64,000 nucleotides of DNA from Theobroma cacao (taxonomy: Eukaryota > Streptophyta > Magnoliopsida > Malvales > Malvaceae). The notes below the pieces were generated by a model. That model did not search any database. It was not told the DNA's origin and saw only the letters and a program-made list of their open reading frames with translations. Made by a program: the position numbers and the translations under genes. Of this stretch, positions 52,856 to 64,000 are shown in pieces. Each line of letters opens with the position of its first letter. Position 1 is the first letter of the stretch. The DNA lies in the NCBI RefSeq assembly GCF_000208745.1, contig NC_030852.1, positions 29,037,801 through 29,101,800 on the forward strand. Direction: 5' to 3'.

Positions 52856-55058
52856 AGGAGTCGGCGGCAATGGAATCCAGGTGTGTGAACCGGCTATCCC
52901 GGTTAAAACCAAAAAACCCTGTAACCAAACGGGGACCCCACATGGCTCTTCAATTGACGATACTGCCCTTCTTTGCCGCGAGTTGGGAGTGATTCGTTTT
53001 CTGTTAGGCAGTCGCCACCAACTCATAAACAGAAGCCTTTTTCCAATTAAAGTTCAAACGGGGAAAAAAAAAAGCTAGGTCTAAATGACCAATTTGCCCT
53101 CCTCGTTAGTTAGCTACGTTTTAGGTGAGTGTGGTGGCTGCGTATTATGTAAAGTATTGTAATTAATCAAATAAACAAACTTGTTCGTTTTTTAAAAAAA
53201 CTAAAAAATGGATGACAGGAAAAATGCAAAAAAGAAAAATCTATGGTATAAATGAGGTTGAGTTAGGCAAGTGACAAGTCGGAGATGTGATGTGTATTGG
53301 ACACGTGTTGGGGTGAGAGGCTTTGATTCCATTTGGAGCAAAAAAAAAAAAAAAAGAAGATAAAAGGTAGTTTGGATGGTTTAGTTGCTAACCAATTTCT
53401 CACAAGATTTTGCCTACACGCAACCTATTGCAAAATGTCAAATTGTTAAAGCACTTGGTTATTGTAAGGAGATGTACAGTCCTTCATAATAATTTTGGTT
53501 TTTACGTAAACATCATATTTATCCTTGTATTTACGAGTAAAATTTTGTGTACATTTGCAATTTTAACATTGCACTTGTATGGAAAAATATGGGCTTCAAA
53601 ATGTGTTATTCATGTTGTATTTTTACGTGCAGTCAATGAGATATGTATAAATAAAAATTAGGTAACACTTTTAGGGAGTTTTTTTTTTTTAAGAACAATA
53701 GTTTTTTCATTAAGATGAGAATGAATTTTTAAAATATTATTCTAAATATACAATGATTAAGAGAATAGATATTCAAAATATTTATAAACCACAAACAGTA
53801 CTTTAGACATTCATTCACGAATGAATATTTAATCATTTGAATCATATAAGTGTTTTGAAATCTATACGTGTTATTATTAGTTATTGTGAATGTTTAGTCG
53901 ACTAGTTTATATTGTTTAGAAGCTAGTTGCTTATTTAATCAACTAATTCATTAACTAACTTATTTTATAGACAAAATTCAATTTATTGATTTCTATCATA
54001 CTTTAACCGGTCAAAAGAACAACTTATCTGATTAATATTAGACATTTGTGTATTTTCTTCATTATATCTCTTTATTTCTTATAATTAACACATATATTTG
54101 ATAATATATTATAAAACTATATACATACACACACTTAAAATACAACAATTCATTCGAAGATTACTTGAAAAGATTTGTCAAATATACTGACCATGATTCG
54201 TGTGCTTATTGAGAATTAGTCAAAGTATTCCTAAAGTTTCTGTATCTTGATAGCCACATTAAAATTTTTTTATAATGTAAACCCAAAAAAAAAAGGGCAA
54301 AAAGATCAAAAACCCAAATTGACTCGTCTTTTGCCGCTCTCCAATCAGATTAGAGTTAATTTTAACTTCTAAATAATTTCCAGTTTTATTGGCGGTGTGA
54401 AGCGTTGAAAGTCTTGGGGAGAAGGCAGACAAACTTTCTTGTACCAGTAGTCAATTCATGCTTCTAACATAAGACTGGGCTCGCTGATTGCAAGGACCGC
54501 TACTAGAAAACAAGAAAAGCAAACGATTTTTTTTAGAATAAAACAGAAAAAAAATGAAGTTAATGCGATTGGAACTCAAATGTTTCGAATACCAAAATTA
54601 TGATTTGTTTAATGTTAATGATGCTACGATTACGTTTAATTTAGTTTAGAAATGGCTTAATTTTGAAGCCATTATGAAGACGCAGTGGGGGAATCAGGAG
54701 TCAAGAAGGAATTCTGAATTCCAAGTTGCGTGCCTCCTGAATGGTCAGGAGGGGCTGGGATAGGGTGGGATGGGAAGCAGCTAATTGTTTCTTTGACTGT
54801 GGTCCTTTGTGGCTAATGGCCATCATCTTTTTTAACCAAACAAGAGAGAGGGAGGGGGAGAATTTAATGAACAAGTCAATATCAACCACTCAATGGATAG
54901 TTTGTTGTCAATAGATAGGTTAAATGTGACAAGTAGGTCATTCTCATAGTAAAAGAATTTAATATATCTTTTTCTTTTTTATTTACAAACCCAAATTCAA
55001 GTTTGTTATTTTTTTGATATTTGATATACAAACAGGAAAGTTTGTTATTAGACTATTA

Positions 55059-55061
<3 letters not shown>

Positions 55062-55100
<39 letters not shown>
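55062..55100. repeat. (AT)n microsatellite
   Basis: About 19 AT units. A second, shorter run is at 55618-55639. Confidence 0.9.
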
Positions 55101-55103
<3 letters not shown>

Positions 55104-58100
55104 AAGTTTTACGTGATGGGTATGAAGGTATTTACCATAAGAGTAGATCTCAATGAGTTAGTTTACAAGTTTAAATTGCAAAAAGTACACAACATTTGGT
55201 GTGGAAGTTTGTTCCACCTTAATTGAAGATGAAGAAGTAAAAGACATCAGACGTCAAAACAAGTTCCACGTTATAAGTTATGAGTAGGATGTTTGCCACC
55301 ATAAGGAATCATCTGGGACAACCCTACCTGCTTGATAGGGTGAGAGCTGTCCCGGCGGAGACAGAGCTACTTGCCTTAAACTGAATAAAAAATATATAAA
55401 TATTATATATTTTTCTTTCACCCTAATCAAGAGCAATAATGAGGCTATCAAGTTGGAGGTAGTTCCTAAAAATTTCGTTATCCCCTCTCCATATCTCAAA
55501 AATCACAGTAATAATCTCTCTGTACAAGTTTTTTATTTGTTGCATTCCTGTCTCCTAAAGGATTTTATAGTAAATTATTGTTTTATTCATTTCAACAAAT
55601 CATTCTCTTTTTTCATGATATATATATATATATATATATCCCATTATTATCATTATTAAAACTTATTATTACTATGCAACAATATTACTAAACGAAAAAA
55701 GTTGGGAAGTGATATAATATTGGAAGAAGACAAAGAATTTAACTGGAATTGGGACAAATGCTGGAGTGATAGATATTGGGCATCTACTTCCATTACACCT
55801 CTCTCTCTCTCACCCTTAGTAGATTGGATTATGCAATCTTGAGATCTAATTTTCATAATTTTCAACACAACAAAATTTGAAAGAAAGAAGATAGAAGAAG
55901 AAAAAAGAGCACCTCTTGGATTATTACCAAGCAAAGGCAACTTACTATTCCAAGAAAACTGGTGACAACACATCCAAATATATACACTACAAAACAAAAC
56001 TTTTTGTTGAAGCTTGTGGTTTAATGATGTATTAATCTGAGTTTAGGATTACATGATGGATTTCAAATTATTAGTTAAAAAATTGTTTAGTTTGAGTTAT
56101 AATAGAATATTATTATGTAGTTATATTACAATATCTAATTAGAATTATTTGATAATAATATTAATCCGTTAGAGTTCAATTATGAATATGATTAGTTATG
56201 TATATATCAAGTTAATTTAATTTATAGTTTAATTCTAACTAATTAATAGTATTATAATATAGATTTAACTAGATATATATTAGAGTTTAACTAAATAATA
56301 GTATTGTATTATACTTTAATTAAATAATTTATACAATTATCGTAACAGCTTTAGATAGTCGTATGAACTCTTAAACATGCTCTCTATTTCGACCCATTAT
56401 TAAGGAAAAAGAAGAAGAAAGAAAGATAGGAGGGACGGCAGATGAGAGTAGTGAATAGAAGATTAATAATGAATTTCTTCATTGGCATTTTACCAATGTC
56501 GTGAAAAGTGGAATAAATCAGCAACAAATTTACTTGCACCCTATTATATGGGGTACGGGAATTGGGACCACATTCATTATACTCTTCCAAATTCAATTGT
56601 TTGCCAACAAACGCTCCTTTCTAAAATAATCACCTTGGAGAAGGAAACCCAAGGAACCTTGGATTTTCCTATTCTTAGATGCAACAAAACAGAACCCCCC
56701 CTTTCCCGTTTTCTATTCCTACTTGTTCAACTCTCTACCAATTATCATAGTCTCTGCCAAAAACTTTATTTTTTCTAGCTCAATAAGATCACTCTCAACT
56801 CAATTCATTCGTCCCATTCAATCAAAAAAAAAAAAAATGCAAAATGAGCATAATCGTTAAAGATTGAAATTCAATGTGTGATGATTTTTTTTGTTAGAAT
56901 ATGGTAGGATCGAATGAATTCATATTCATTAATACATTTATATCAATATATTGTTAATTTCTAATTAGAGTTAAATTATAATCATATTCTCGTAAGATTT
57001 GAAACATTGTCTCGTAGATGAAAAAATCAAGAAATAATTAAAAATATAAGATAAATTAAATATTTAAAAAAAATTAAAAATAAGTATATAAATCGAACTA
57101 AGAAATTCAAATTGACATCTAGTATTTAGTATGTAAGCTCTAAATGTATTTGTTTGCCTTCAATTTCAACACATTAATATCGTCATTATTTATGTATAAT
57201 TAAAATAAATGAAGAAGAGAAAAACATACGAAGATAACACAAAATAAATTATTGTTTGATCAGAGTTTAATGCATTAGTTTTCGAATCAGTACATTCTAT
57301 AAGAAAATTCAATATCGCGAGCTTAAGCAATGAAAGAATAGCTTATGAAGAAACTTTTTCGTTTAAACAATAGAATTAGATTGGAGCTTGTAATTTATCA
57401 ATGATTGTCCATTTGTATCTTTTCCAGTGCTTTAAATTAAGAGCATTTGATTTCTACCCTTAAAAAAGAAAGAAAGGAAGAGTTGGTGGGTCCCAAAGTA
57501 TTCTTCCAATATTAATGTAGATGGGCAGATTCGAGCGTTCGACAATGTTTGATCACTCGATATTTGGTTAATTGACCAGGCAATTTCCGTGTTCAGGGGT
57601 AAATTGGTCATTTTATTAAAACAGGTTGTCCATTTCCGTTAAACTACAGCAGCGTAGCGAATTTACTTTAATTTTAAGAAAACTGAGTTGAATAGTTACT
57701 TCTTAGCCGAAACTTTTAATTCTGTTTCAGATTTTTATTTATTTGTTATTATTTTTTCTGCGTGTTGGCGTCAAAATTTTTAAGGTTGGGGCTTGGCCAA
57801 CGTAGGCATCTTTTATGGTTTTGAAATTCTCTCCTCATGGACTAAAGGTGGGTAACCAACACGTGTCGGTAAAACCAGCCAGAGTCAACCGGGAATCGTC
57901 TGTTAGGACTTGGGACAAACCGAGGTACTGGAATTTCGAATCAGCGAACAAGTTAAAAGAAGTTTCCAACAGACGGATCGGTTACCGTGAGTTCCCTCAA
58001 AGCTCGACCTCATTGCTCCACGTATTCCGGGTATCGCTTTCGTTGTTGTTCTGGATTGCATTCCTGGGTTCTTGTCGCTAGCTTTTTTAAGCAGTTGGTA

Positions 58101-58609
58101 ACTGTCCTGTCAGGTGATCAAATACCAAACGAAGTTCATAAGGATTCACACAAATTGAAATTCAAGTCCGACGACCCTTTCCGTCGCGTGGAATGACTTC
58201 CCTTGTTTGTCTTGCATTCGCATTTCTCATTGCTGCGTGTAGTCAACGCTCGGAAAATACACGTGGTGCTGTTTCAAACTGATGGCAGAGAAGGTTATAA
58301 CCTTGTAATGAAGAAGAGTTGGTCTTAATCAAAGTAATCACCGCACGCTGTTATAAGAATTGAGGAACCGCCAAATCACGAAGAAATTAACGGCCGTGAT
58401 CTGATGCTTCATTCAGCCCCATAGAAAACAATATTCACTTTTCTTGTATTAATATTTTAAATAGAAAACCGAAAACCACCAAAACCAGACGGGTAAGAGC
58501 TAGTTGGATTTTGGAAACCCCTTCTCTTTTCTCTCTCTCCATCGCCATTAACCCCTCCGTTATATTCAGGAGAATCATTGCTACGCTCATAAGCGAAACT
58601 CTCTTCTTT

Positions 58610-58632
58610 CGCTCTCTCGCTCTCTCTCTCTT
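58610..58632 (+). promoter_or_regulatory. CT-rich tract in the SCL8 leader or core promoter
   Basis: CTCTCTCGCTCTCTCTCTCT, 110-130 bases before the ATG. CT-rich stretches (Y-patches) near transcription starts are common in plant genes, often without a TATA box; I see no clear TATA here. Confidence 0.5.
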
Positions 58633-58645
58633 TATCTTTTTTGTC

Positions 58646-58666
58646 ATGCGTTTCTTAAAAAGCTAA
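58646..58666 (+). other. Candidate short upstream ORF in the SCL8 leader
   Basis: ATG at 58646 opens six codons (MRFLKS) and a TAA, 75 bases before the main ATG. If the transcript includes this part, it could reduce translation of SCL8. The transcription start is not known. Confidence 0.35.
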
Positions 58667-58741
58667 TTCTTGTAACTCTTCCTTTCATTTTTTCTTTCTC
58701 TAAATCCTTTTCTCTGAACAGAGAAAGGAGAAGGGGGGGAA

Positions 58742-60400
58742 ATGGCATCGGGGTTCTCTGGGGGTGGCCCAGACTTTTACGGTGGAATCGCAGGCAGATC
58801 CATGGCTAACACCGGCGGCATGAGTAACAACCAACCCACTGCCCCGTACCGGACACAAATTCCCGGAATCTTCATGGACCCGACATCTCAGATCGTGAAC
58901 CGAGCCGCACCTAATTTCATCGGCAAGCGAACACTAGCGGACTTCCAAACGCAACAACACCAGAATAACCATCCGGGACTCAACAGTCTTTATCTCCGTT
59001 CGGTCAAGCCCAGAACTTACCAGCACACTTCTCCGATTTCTCCGTTATCTCCCATCGATTTCTCAGCCAACTTGTCGCCAGACGTCTCGAGTAATTTCTC
59101 GTCTTCTTCATCTTGCATGTCGCAGCGATACGGTGTGCCGCTTTTACAACAACTGAGGCCGCAGCAACTTCCTCTTGGTACTACCTCCGGGACCACAATC
59201 CAGGTTGTGAACCCTGGTTTATCAGGCGTTCCGTACATGAACCCGGCTCAGACACGGGTGGTCCAGCAGCAAGACCCGGAGAAGAAGATGATGAATCAGC
59301 TCCAAGAGCTGGAGAAACAGCTGTTAGACGACGACAACGACGAGGAAGGAGATGCGGTTTCGGTGATTACCAATACCAACAGCGAGTGGTCCGAAACTAT
59401 ACAAAACTTGATCAGTTCCAGCAGCCCTAACAACCCGATTGCTCCATCGCCTACTTCTTCTACTACTTCATCGTCTTCGTCCACGTCATCGGTGGCTTCT
59501 CCAGCTTCAACTTGTTCAAAGCAGACAATAATGGAGGCCGCATCGGCTATCTCCGAGGGCAAAACTGATGTCGTTAACGAGATCCTGACGCGATTAGCCC
59601 AAGTTGCTAACTCTAAAGGGAATTCAGAGCAGAGGTTGATGGAGTGCATGTTGTTGGCTCTTAAATCCCGGGTTAACTCAGCAGAAAACCCGCCACCGGT
59701 GGCTGAGTTGTTCAGCAAGGAACACGCTGCTGCGACTCAGTTGCTTTATGATCTATCTCCTTGTTTTAAGCTCGGGTTCCTGGCTGCTAATCTGGCTATC
59801 CTCGATGCCACTTTGGACCAACCAAACTCTAATAAGTTACATGTTATTGATTTTGATATTGGGCAAGGAGGGCAGTACATAAATCTTCTCCACGCGCTGT
59901 CGGAGCGTGGCAGTGGGCAGCCTGTGATGGTAAAGATCACAGCTATTGCTGATAATGCTGGGGATGAGAGGTTGAAGATGGTTGGCGATAAGCTGAGTCA
60001 AATCGCGGAGCGGTTTGGAGTTTGTTTGAAATTTAATGTGGTAGCGAGTCTGAAACTCAGCGATCTGAGTCGCGAGGCGCTCGGTTGCGAACCGGACGAG
60101 CCATTGGCCGTCAATTTTGCGTTTAAGCTGTACCAAATGCCCGATGAGAGCGTATCCGTGGAGAACCCGAGGGACGAGCTTCTACGACGCGTGAAAGGAT
60201 TAGCACCGCGCGTGGTAGCATTAGTGGAACAGGAAATGAACACCAATACGGCGCCGTTCACGTCTCGGGTGGGAGAAGCGTGCGGGTATTATGGAGCGCT
60301 AATTGACTCGATTGAGTCGACCGTGTCGAGGGATAAAGCGGAACGAGTTAAGCTCGAGGAAGGGCTGTTGCGCAAAATTGCCAACTCAGTTGCGTGCGAG

Positions 60401-60432
<32 letters not shown>

Positions 60433-60598
60433 TGGGAAGTGGCGGGCCCGGATGAGCATGGCGGGGTTCGAGTTTAAGCCACTGAGCCAAAGCGTTGCAG
60501 AGTCGATGCGTGCTAGACTCAGTTCTGGTAATCGGGTCAACCCGGGATTCACCGTTAAAGAAGAAAACGGAGGGGTTAGCTTTGGTTGGATGGGCCGA

Positions 60599-60628
<30 letters not shown>
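58742..60628 (+). CDS. SCL8: SCARECROW-like 8 (SCL8), GRAS transcriptional regulator
   Basis: Intronless, 628 residues. The first ~260 residues are a low-complexity N-terminal region, rich in Ser, Gln, Asn and Pro ([30 protein letters not shown] and a Ser-rich block about 235-260), typical of GRAS proteins. The GRAS domain follows. LHRI starts at about 265 with [20 protein letters not shown]. The VHIID motif is present as [14 protein letters not shown] (about 366-379), then VKITAIAD, the PFYRE-region [48 protein letters not shown] and the SAW end [18 protein letters not shown]8-type proteins are nuclear regulators with little assigned function. They bind partner factors rather than having a known catalytic role. 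The ATG at 58742 is the first in this frame near a good context (GGGAAATGGC). Length and C-terminus fit the family. Confidence 0.95.
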
Positions 60629-60630
<2 letters not shown>

Positions 60631-63600
60631 TCACTCCTCCTCTTCTCTCTCTAATATTATTATTAATTGTTATTATATTTTTAACGTTTTCCTTAGAAGA
60701 AAAAATATGCAAAAAAGGGGAAAGAAAAAAAGAGCGAAAAAATCCCACCAAACCCAAATAATAAAAAGGAGTGTTTGGATTCGAGGAAAATTCTGCGCCT
60801 GCATTTAGTTAATGGTTTTAATTTTTTTTTTGGCGTGTGTGAAAGAGGTGTTCGGTATAATGCTGACTTGTGGTATGGCATGGTGTGTAGTTTGCCCTCA
60901 CATTACCAGCAGTGGAGGGCTCCACTTCGTGGATTATTTATTTAATCTTTTCGACATTTCATTTTAGGTAAATTTTTAGTCGTTTGTGGATTACGTGTTG
61001 GAATCTGATTGGAATTCTCGTACAACCACATTCTTTGCAATGTAACGTAGTTGAGGATTATGGCAATGGCAGGGCTTTCACGTGTACATGTTTGGATTTG
61101 ATATCAGACCTTTCAATTTTGTTACCAAACGTTTTGTTCTTCTTCAATGTGCTTATCCCTACCAAAATCCATATCTATGTTTTTTGTCAGAATATAGATT
61201 TTTACGAATATATTTGCCTTTATATTATCACATATTTGAAGCCGCATTCATATTTTCAAAATCTTAACACATTTGTTGATGTAGATATTAACTGTAGTAA
61301 TCAAACAAAGAATAATGGAAACAGATTGTTTATGGGTAAATGCTACTGGCTTTGTTGTACCAAAAGAAGAGTAATAACTTTCCATTTTGAAACAAATATC
61401 TAAGCAGACGATTCTAACGTATATTATCATTTTATATAAGAATGATTGTTATTCATTTTGTATTTAAAGCTACGCTTGCCTTTGGCAACTTTTCTCTTGT
61501 CTCCGATTTATGATGAGGGGATTTTCATAGAGAGTGGCATGTATTCAGTAAATGGAATTAAATTTTCACTGATCATGGGACAGCAAAAATGCAAGTCTGA
61601 CGCAAGCCTGTGAAAATTGAAATAACCATGTCCATTCCACTTTTAATTCCTTCGAGAAATTGGTTTCCTATTCTTAAAAAAAAAAAATTAAACAAATGGG
61701 TTCACGGAAAAGAGTTTCTCTGCATTTTGAGGTCCAATTTCATGACGGATGTGACTGGATTGAAATTAATTTTTTGTTGGGGGGTTGGTCCGGTTCAATA
61801 AGAGTGATGATATTTTTTTTATATGCTATGATTTCTTCTTTGTTTGCATCATACGTAGCTGGTTATGATTAGTCCATCTTTCAATTGGGCAATCACAAAA
61901 TACACTCAAATTAAGTTAAAAGGATGTGTTGGGGACCTCCTCCTCCTCCTTATCCATCTCTAGAGAGTAGAGTCCACATTCCATAACAGTGTTTCTTCTT
62001 GGCAATCCTTATTTGTTTCTTCCCACTTTCCCCTTCTCTTTTTGATATAAAATATAAGTGATTGGACAGCCTAGTTAGGGGGTGCTTAGGTATAACAACC
62101 TTTTCTTTTTGGGGCCTATCAACTGTGCCAAGAAAATAATTTTGGGTTCTAATCTGCATTTTTCACCTTCCCTCTCCCCCTACCTACCAAAAAATTATAT
62201 ACACACATATATATATATATATATGTATATAAATTAAAAACATAAAAGACAAGATTAATGGGATCAAGGGAGCCACTCTGCATGATGTGGTTGAAAATCA
62301 TAAGGAAACAATGGAAATTGGAAGAGTACTATGCATACAACAAGTACCAATTTTAATCTTAGTATATTTTTCTTTCACTACTCGAAAGCAAAATAAAATA
62401 AAATAAAATTGCTAGTCATAAAACAAGCGTGTATGCTTTCTGGTGCTTGGGCCATAGATTAATAAAGGTGGAGCTTTGGGTAGAGGTACAGATATAAATG
62501 CATAGCTATAAAGAGGAGAAGATAGAAACAGCATGTCCAGCATCATGGAATGATGGCATATGGTAAAAACAGTTAATGTGAGAGACCTAAAACCCCCGAG
62601 TTTTGCAAGTAATTGTATGTTGGGGGAGTGACACGCCATAAATGATTCTCCCTAGCCGTGCAAGCAATTTGAACATTTGAACCCCTATATTCAATGAGGT
62701 AATCAAACCCAAAAAGAAAATAAAATTATTATACTTAATATAAAATATATGAAATTGAGAGTCAAAAGGATGTGAATTATGACCAAAGAGTGTTGGATTT
62801 GACGGGGGAGGGTGAATGGGATGGATGATCATACTCATCACAGCCATGTCGCCTAAAAGTTGGGTCACAAAAACTAAAGTTCATTGACAAAAAGAGACTT
62901 CCCTTTGTAGCAAAGTCAAATCTCTCTATTTCTTTCTTTTGGTTCTTGAATTTTTTATCTTTTCAAATGTGAGCCACTTCACATTTTCAGGATATATAGT
63001 TAGGGGAACATACTTCTTAGAATTAGTTCGTCACAATCGTAAATTATATAAGATCCACTAATATATTATACAGTCTATAACTGCAGATGAAATGCTCTTT
63101 CTGCTATTATATAAATAAGTTTTAAATAAAAAGGTGAATATAACTGCAATAGGCGATTTATGTTATTTGACAATTGTTGAAATTATTATGAATAAAATAA
63201 TTAAAAAGACTCAAAAGGAGGTATGACTGCAGAAGATTTTGTAATCTCAGATAAGCTAGTCACTAGAGTTTGCTGAGTGAACCAGAATTTTAGTCTACTG
63301 TTCTTGGTTTTTCCCTTTTTTTAAGTGCTAATTATGGGCAAATAGCGGATTTCAGTGTCGCATTCACATCAATAACTCGTGTTTTCGGTTGTTGGGTAGC
63401 GTTTCTGCTGGGAGAAGAGTGGCCTTAAAAAGGGAAAAAAAAAGGTTTTATTTTATGTTATTTTATTTAACCAGCAAACGGTTTTCGCTTTTATTTTTAT
63501 ACAATGATTGGTGCACCCTGCAGCATATATTATCTAGCAACCTCAATTCTTTGTATATAACATTGACATGCTACCCGTTCGGCAACACTTTTGTCCATTT

Positions 63601-64000
63601 CCTGTGTGAGATGTATAGTCTGTCAATGGACACCAACCAAAACTGGCCAAGAATATAAAACTGATAAGCAAAAAGGGGGAAAAAAAACAAATTAATTAGT
63701 AAAAGATATGGCAGAAAATAAAGTTATATGATTATTGCCTTTATTGACAATATCATCATTTCAAATTTCATTAGACTTTATACAATTGGGTATTCTACTG
63801 TCTATTTTAAGTGATTTCGCCCTTTTAGTTTTAAGTTAATTACATGTTAAACTTTGGGTGGTGAATTTGACTTAGTGGTCTGCCATATTTTCTGGAGAGG
63901 AGCTCCGTTTTATATGCTTTATGAGATTACAATTATAATGAAATTATTTAATAAACAAATCAATATAAAATTATATTAAATTTACATGCGATGGGACTTT
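60629..64000. other. 3' flank of SCL8 and intergenic DNA
   Basis: About 3.4 kb to the right edge. The first few hundred bases are the probable SCL8 3' UTR. No gene is recognised; the longest open frame (60984-61403, 139 codons) has no family resemblance. A (TA)n run is at about 62207-62223. Confidence 0.5.
62207..62223. repeat. (TA)n microsatellite
   Basis: About eight TA units preceded by ACACACAT, in intergenic DNA. Confidence 0.85.

Larger units (their letters stand above)
42579..58741. other. Gene-poor AT-rich stretch of 16 kb
   Basis: Between the MATE gene and SCL8 I recognise no coding gene on either strand. The sequence is AT-rich, with several near-pure A/T blocks (43450-44720 and 55950-57300). 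It holds the features listed separately: a 50-bp tandem repeat, poly-C, (AT)n and ATT repeats. Open frames such as 46676-46932, 48715-48957, 49036-49383 and 57815-58081 show no domain and look like chance. Promoter-distal regulatory DNA for the two flanking genes may lie here. Confidence 0.55.

Noticed and set aside
52727..53078. Frames with polyproline or polyglycine across the C25 tract
   Set aside because: Caused by the homopolymer; the flanking translation has no domain.
57815..58196. Frames just upstream of SCL8
   Set aside because: They lie in the likely promoter region and show no conserved motif; not an upstream exon since SCL8 starts with a complete N-terminus.
59296..60606. Several minus-strand frames over 90 codons inside SCL8
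   Set aside because: Antisense shadows of the GC-richer coding sequence.
60984..61403. 139-codon frame downstream of SCL8
   Set aside because: Composition is that of AT-rich non-coding DNA and no family is recognised.

Overview
The window is nuclear DNA from a flowering plant, probably a rosid eudicot. The genes have many GT-AG introns, the intergenic DNA is AT-rich, and there are numerous (AT)n microsatellites. Plant-only families are present: GRAS, BAHD, DUF295 F-box, UPF0496 and SRC2-like. A ten-N assembly gap lies at 24966-24975. The sequence alone does not fix the species.

Layout: (1) 1-2695, minus, the 5' part of a hydroxyproline-rich family gene that runs off the left edge. (2) 7387-15727, plus, HCF106 (thylakoid TatB) in six exons; its 7-kb second intron holds a decayed antisense Ty1/copia element with LTR segments at both ends. 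(3) 18271-21039, minus, a DCR-like BAHD acyltransferase in two exons. (4) 23409-24493, minus, the main exon of a UPF0496 gene; its first exon was not found and may lie near the gap. (5) 26828-27130, plus, a small Cys-rich ORF of uncertain status. (6) 27436-28584, plus, a DUF295 F-box pseudogene with four frameshifts. (7) 29344-30177, minus, an intronless SRC2-like C2-domain gene. (8) 30466-31659 and 33178-33545, two non-coding inverted-repeat elements. (9) 33945-36979, plus, fibrillarin in seven exons, with two box C/D snoRNA copies in intron 5 and a telo-box promoter. (10) 37944-38027, minus, tRNA-Leu(CAA). (11) 38949-42578, minus, a MATE transporter close to DTX35 in seven exons. (12) About 42.6-58.7 kb, a gene-poor AT-rich stretch. 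(13) 58742-60628, plus, an intronless SCL8-type GRAS regulator. (14) 60629-64000, no gene recognised.

The genes do not form a pathway; they are individually transcribed housekeeping, cuticle, transport and regulatory genes. Four of them (the hydroxyproline-rich gene, HCF106, fibrillarin and SCL8) match, from memory, the order of Arabidopsis At5g52430, At5g52440, At5g52470 and At5g52510. This suggests an ancient syntenic block into which other genes and repeats have come.

I found no sign of a new multi-gene system. The most interesting points are the duplicated intronic snoRNA in fibrillarin, the perfect 36-bp inverted duplication at the catalytic motif of the copia reverse transcriptase, the in-frame alternative acceptors in HCF106, and the two inverted-repeat elements.
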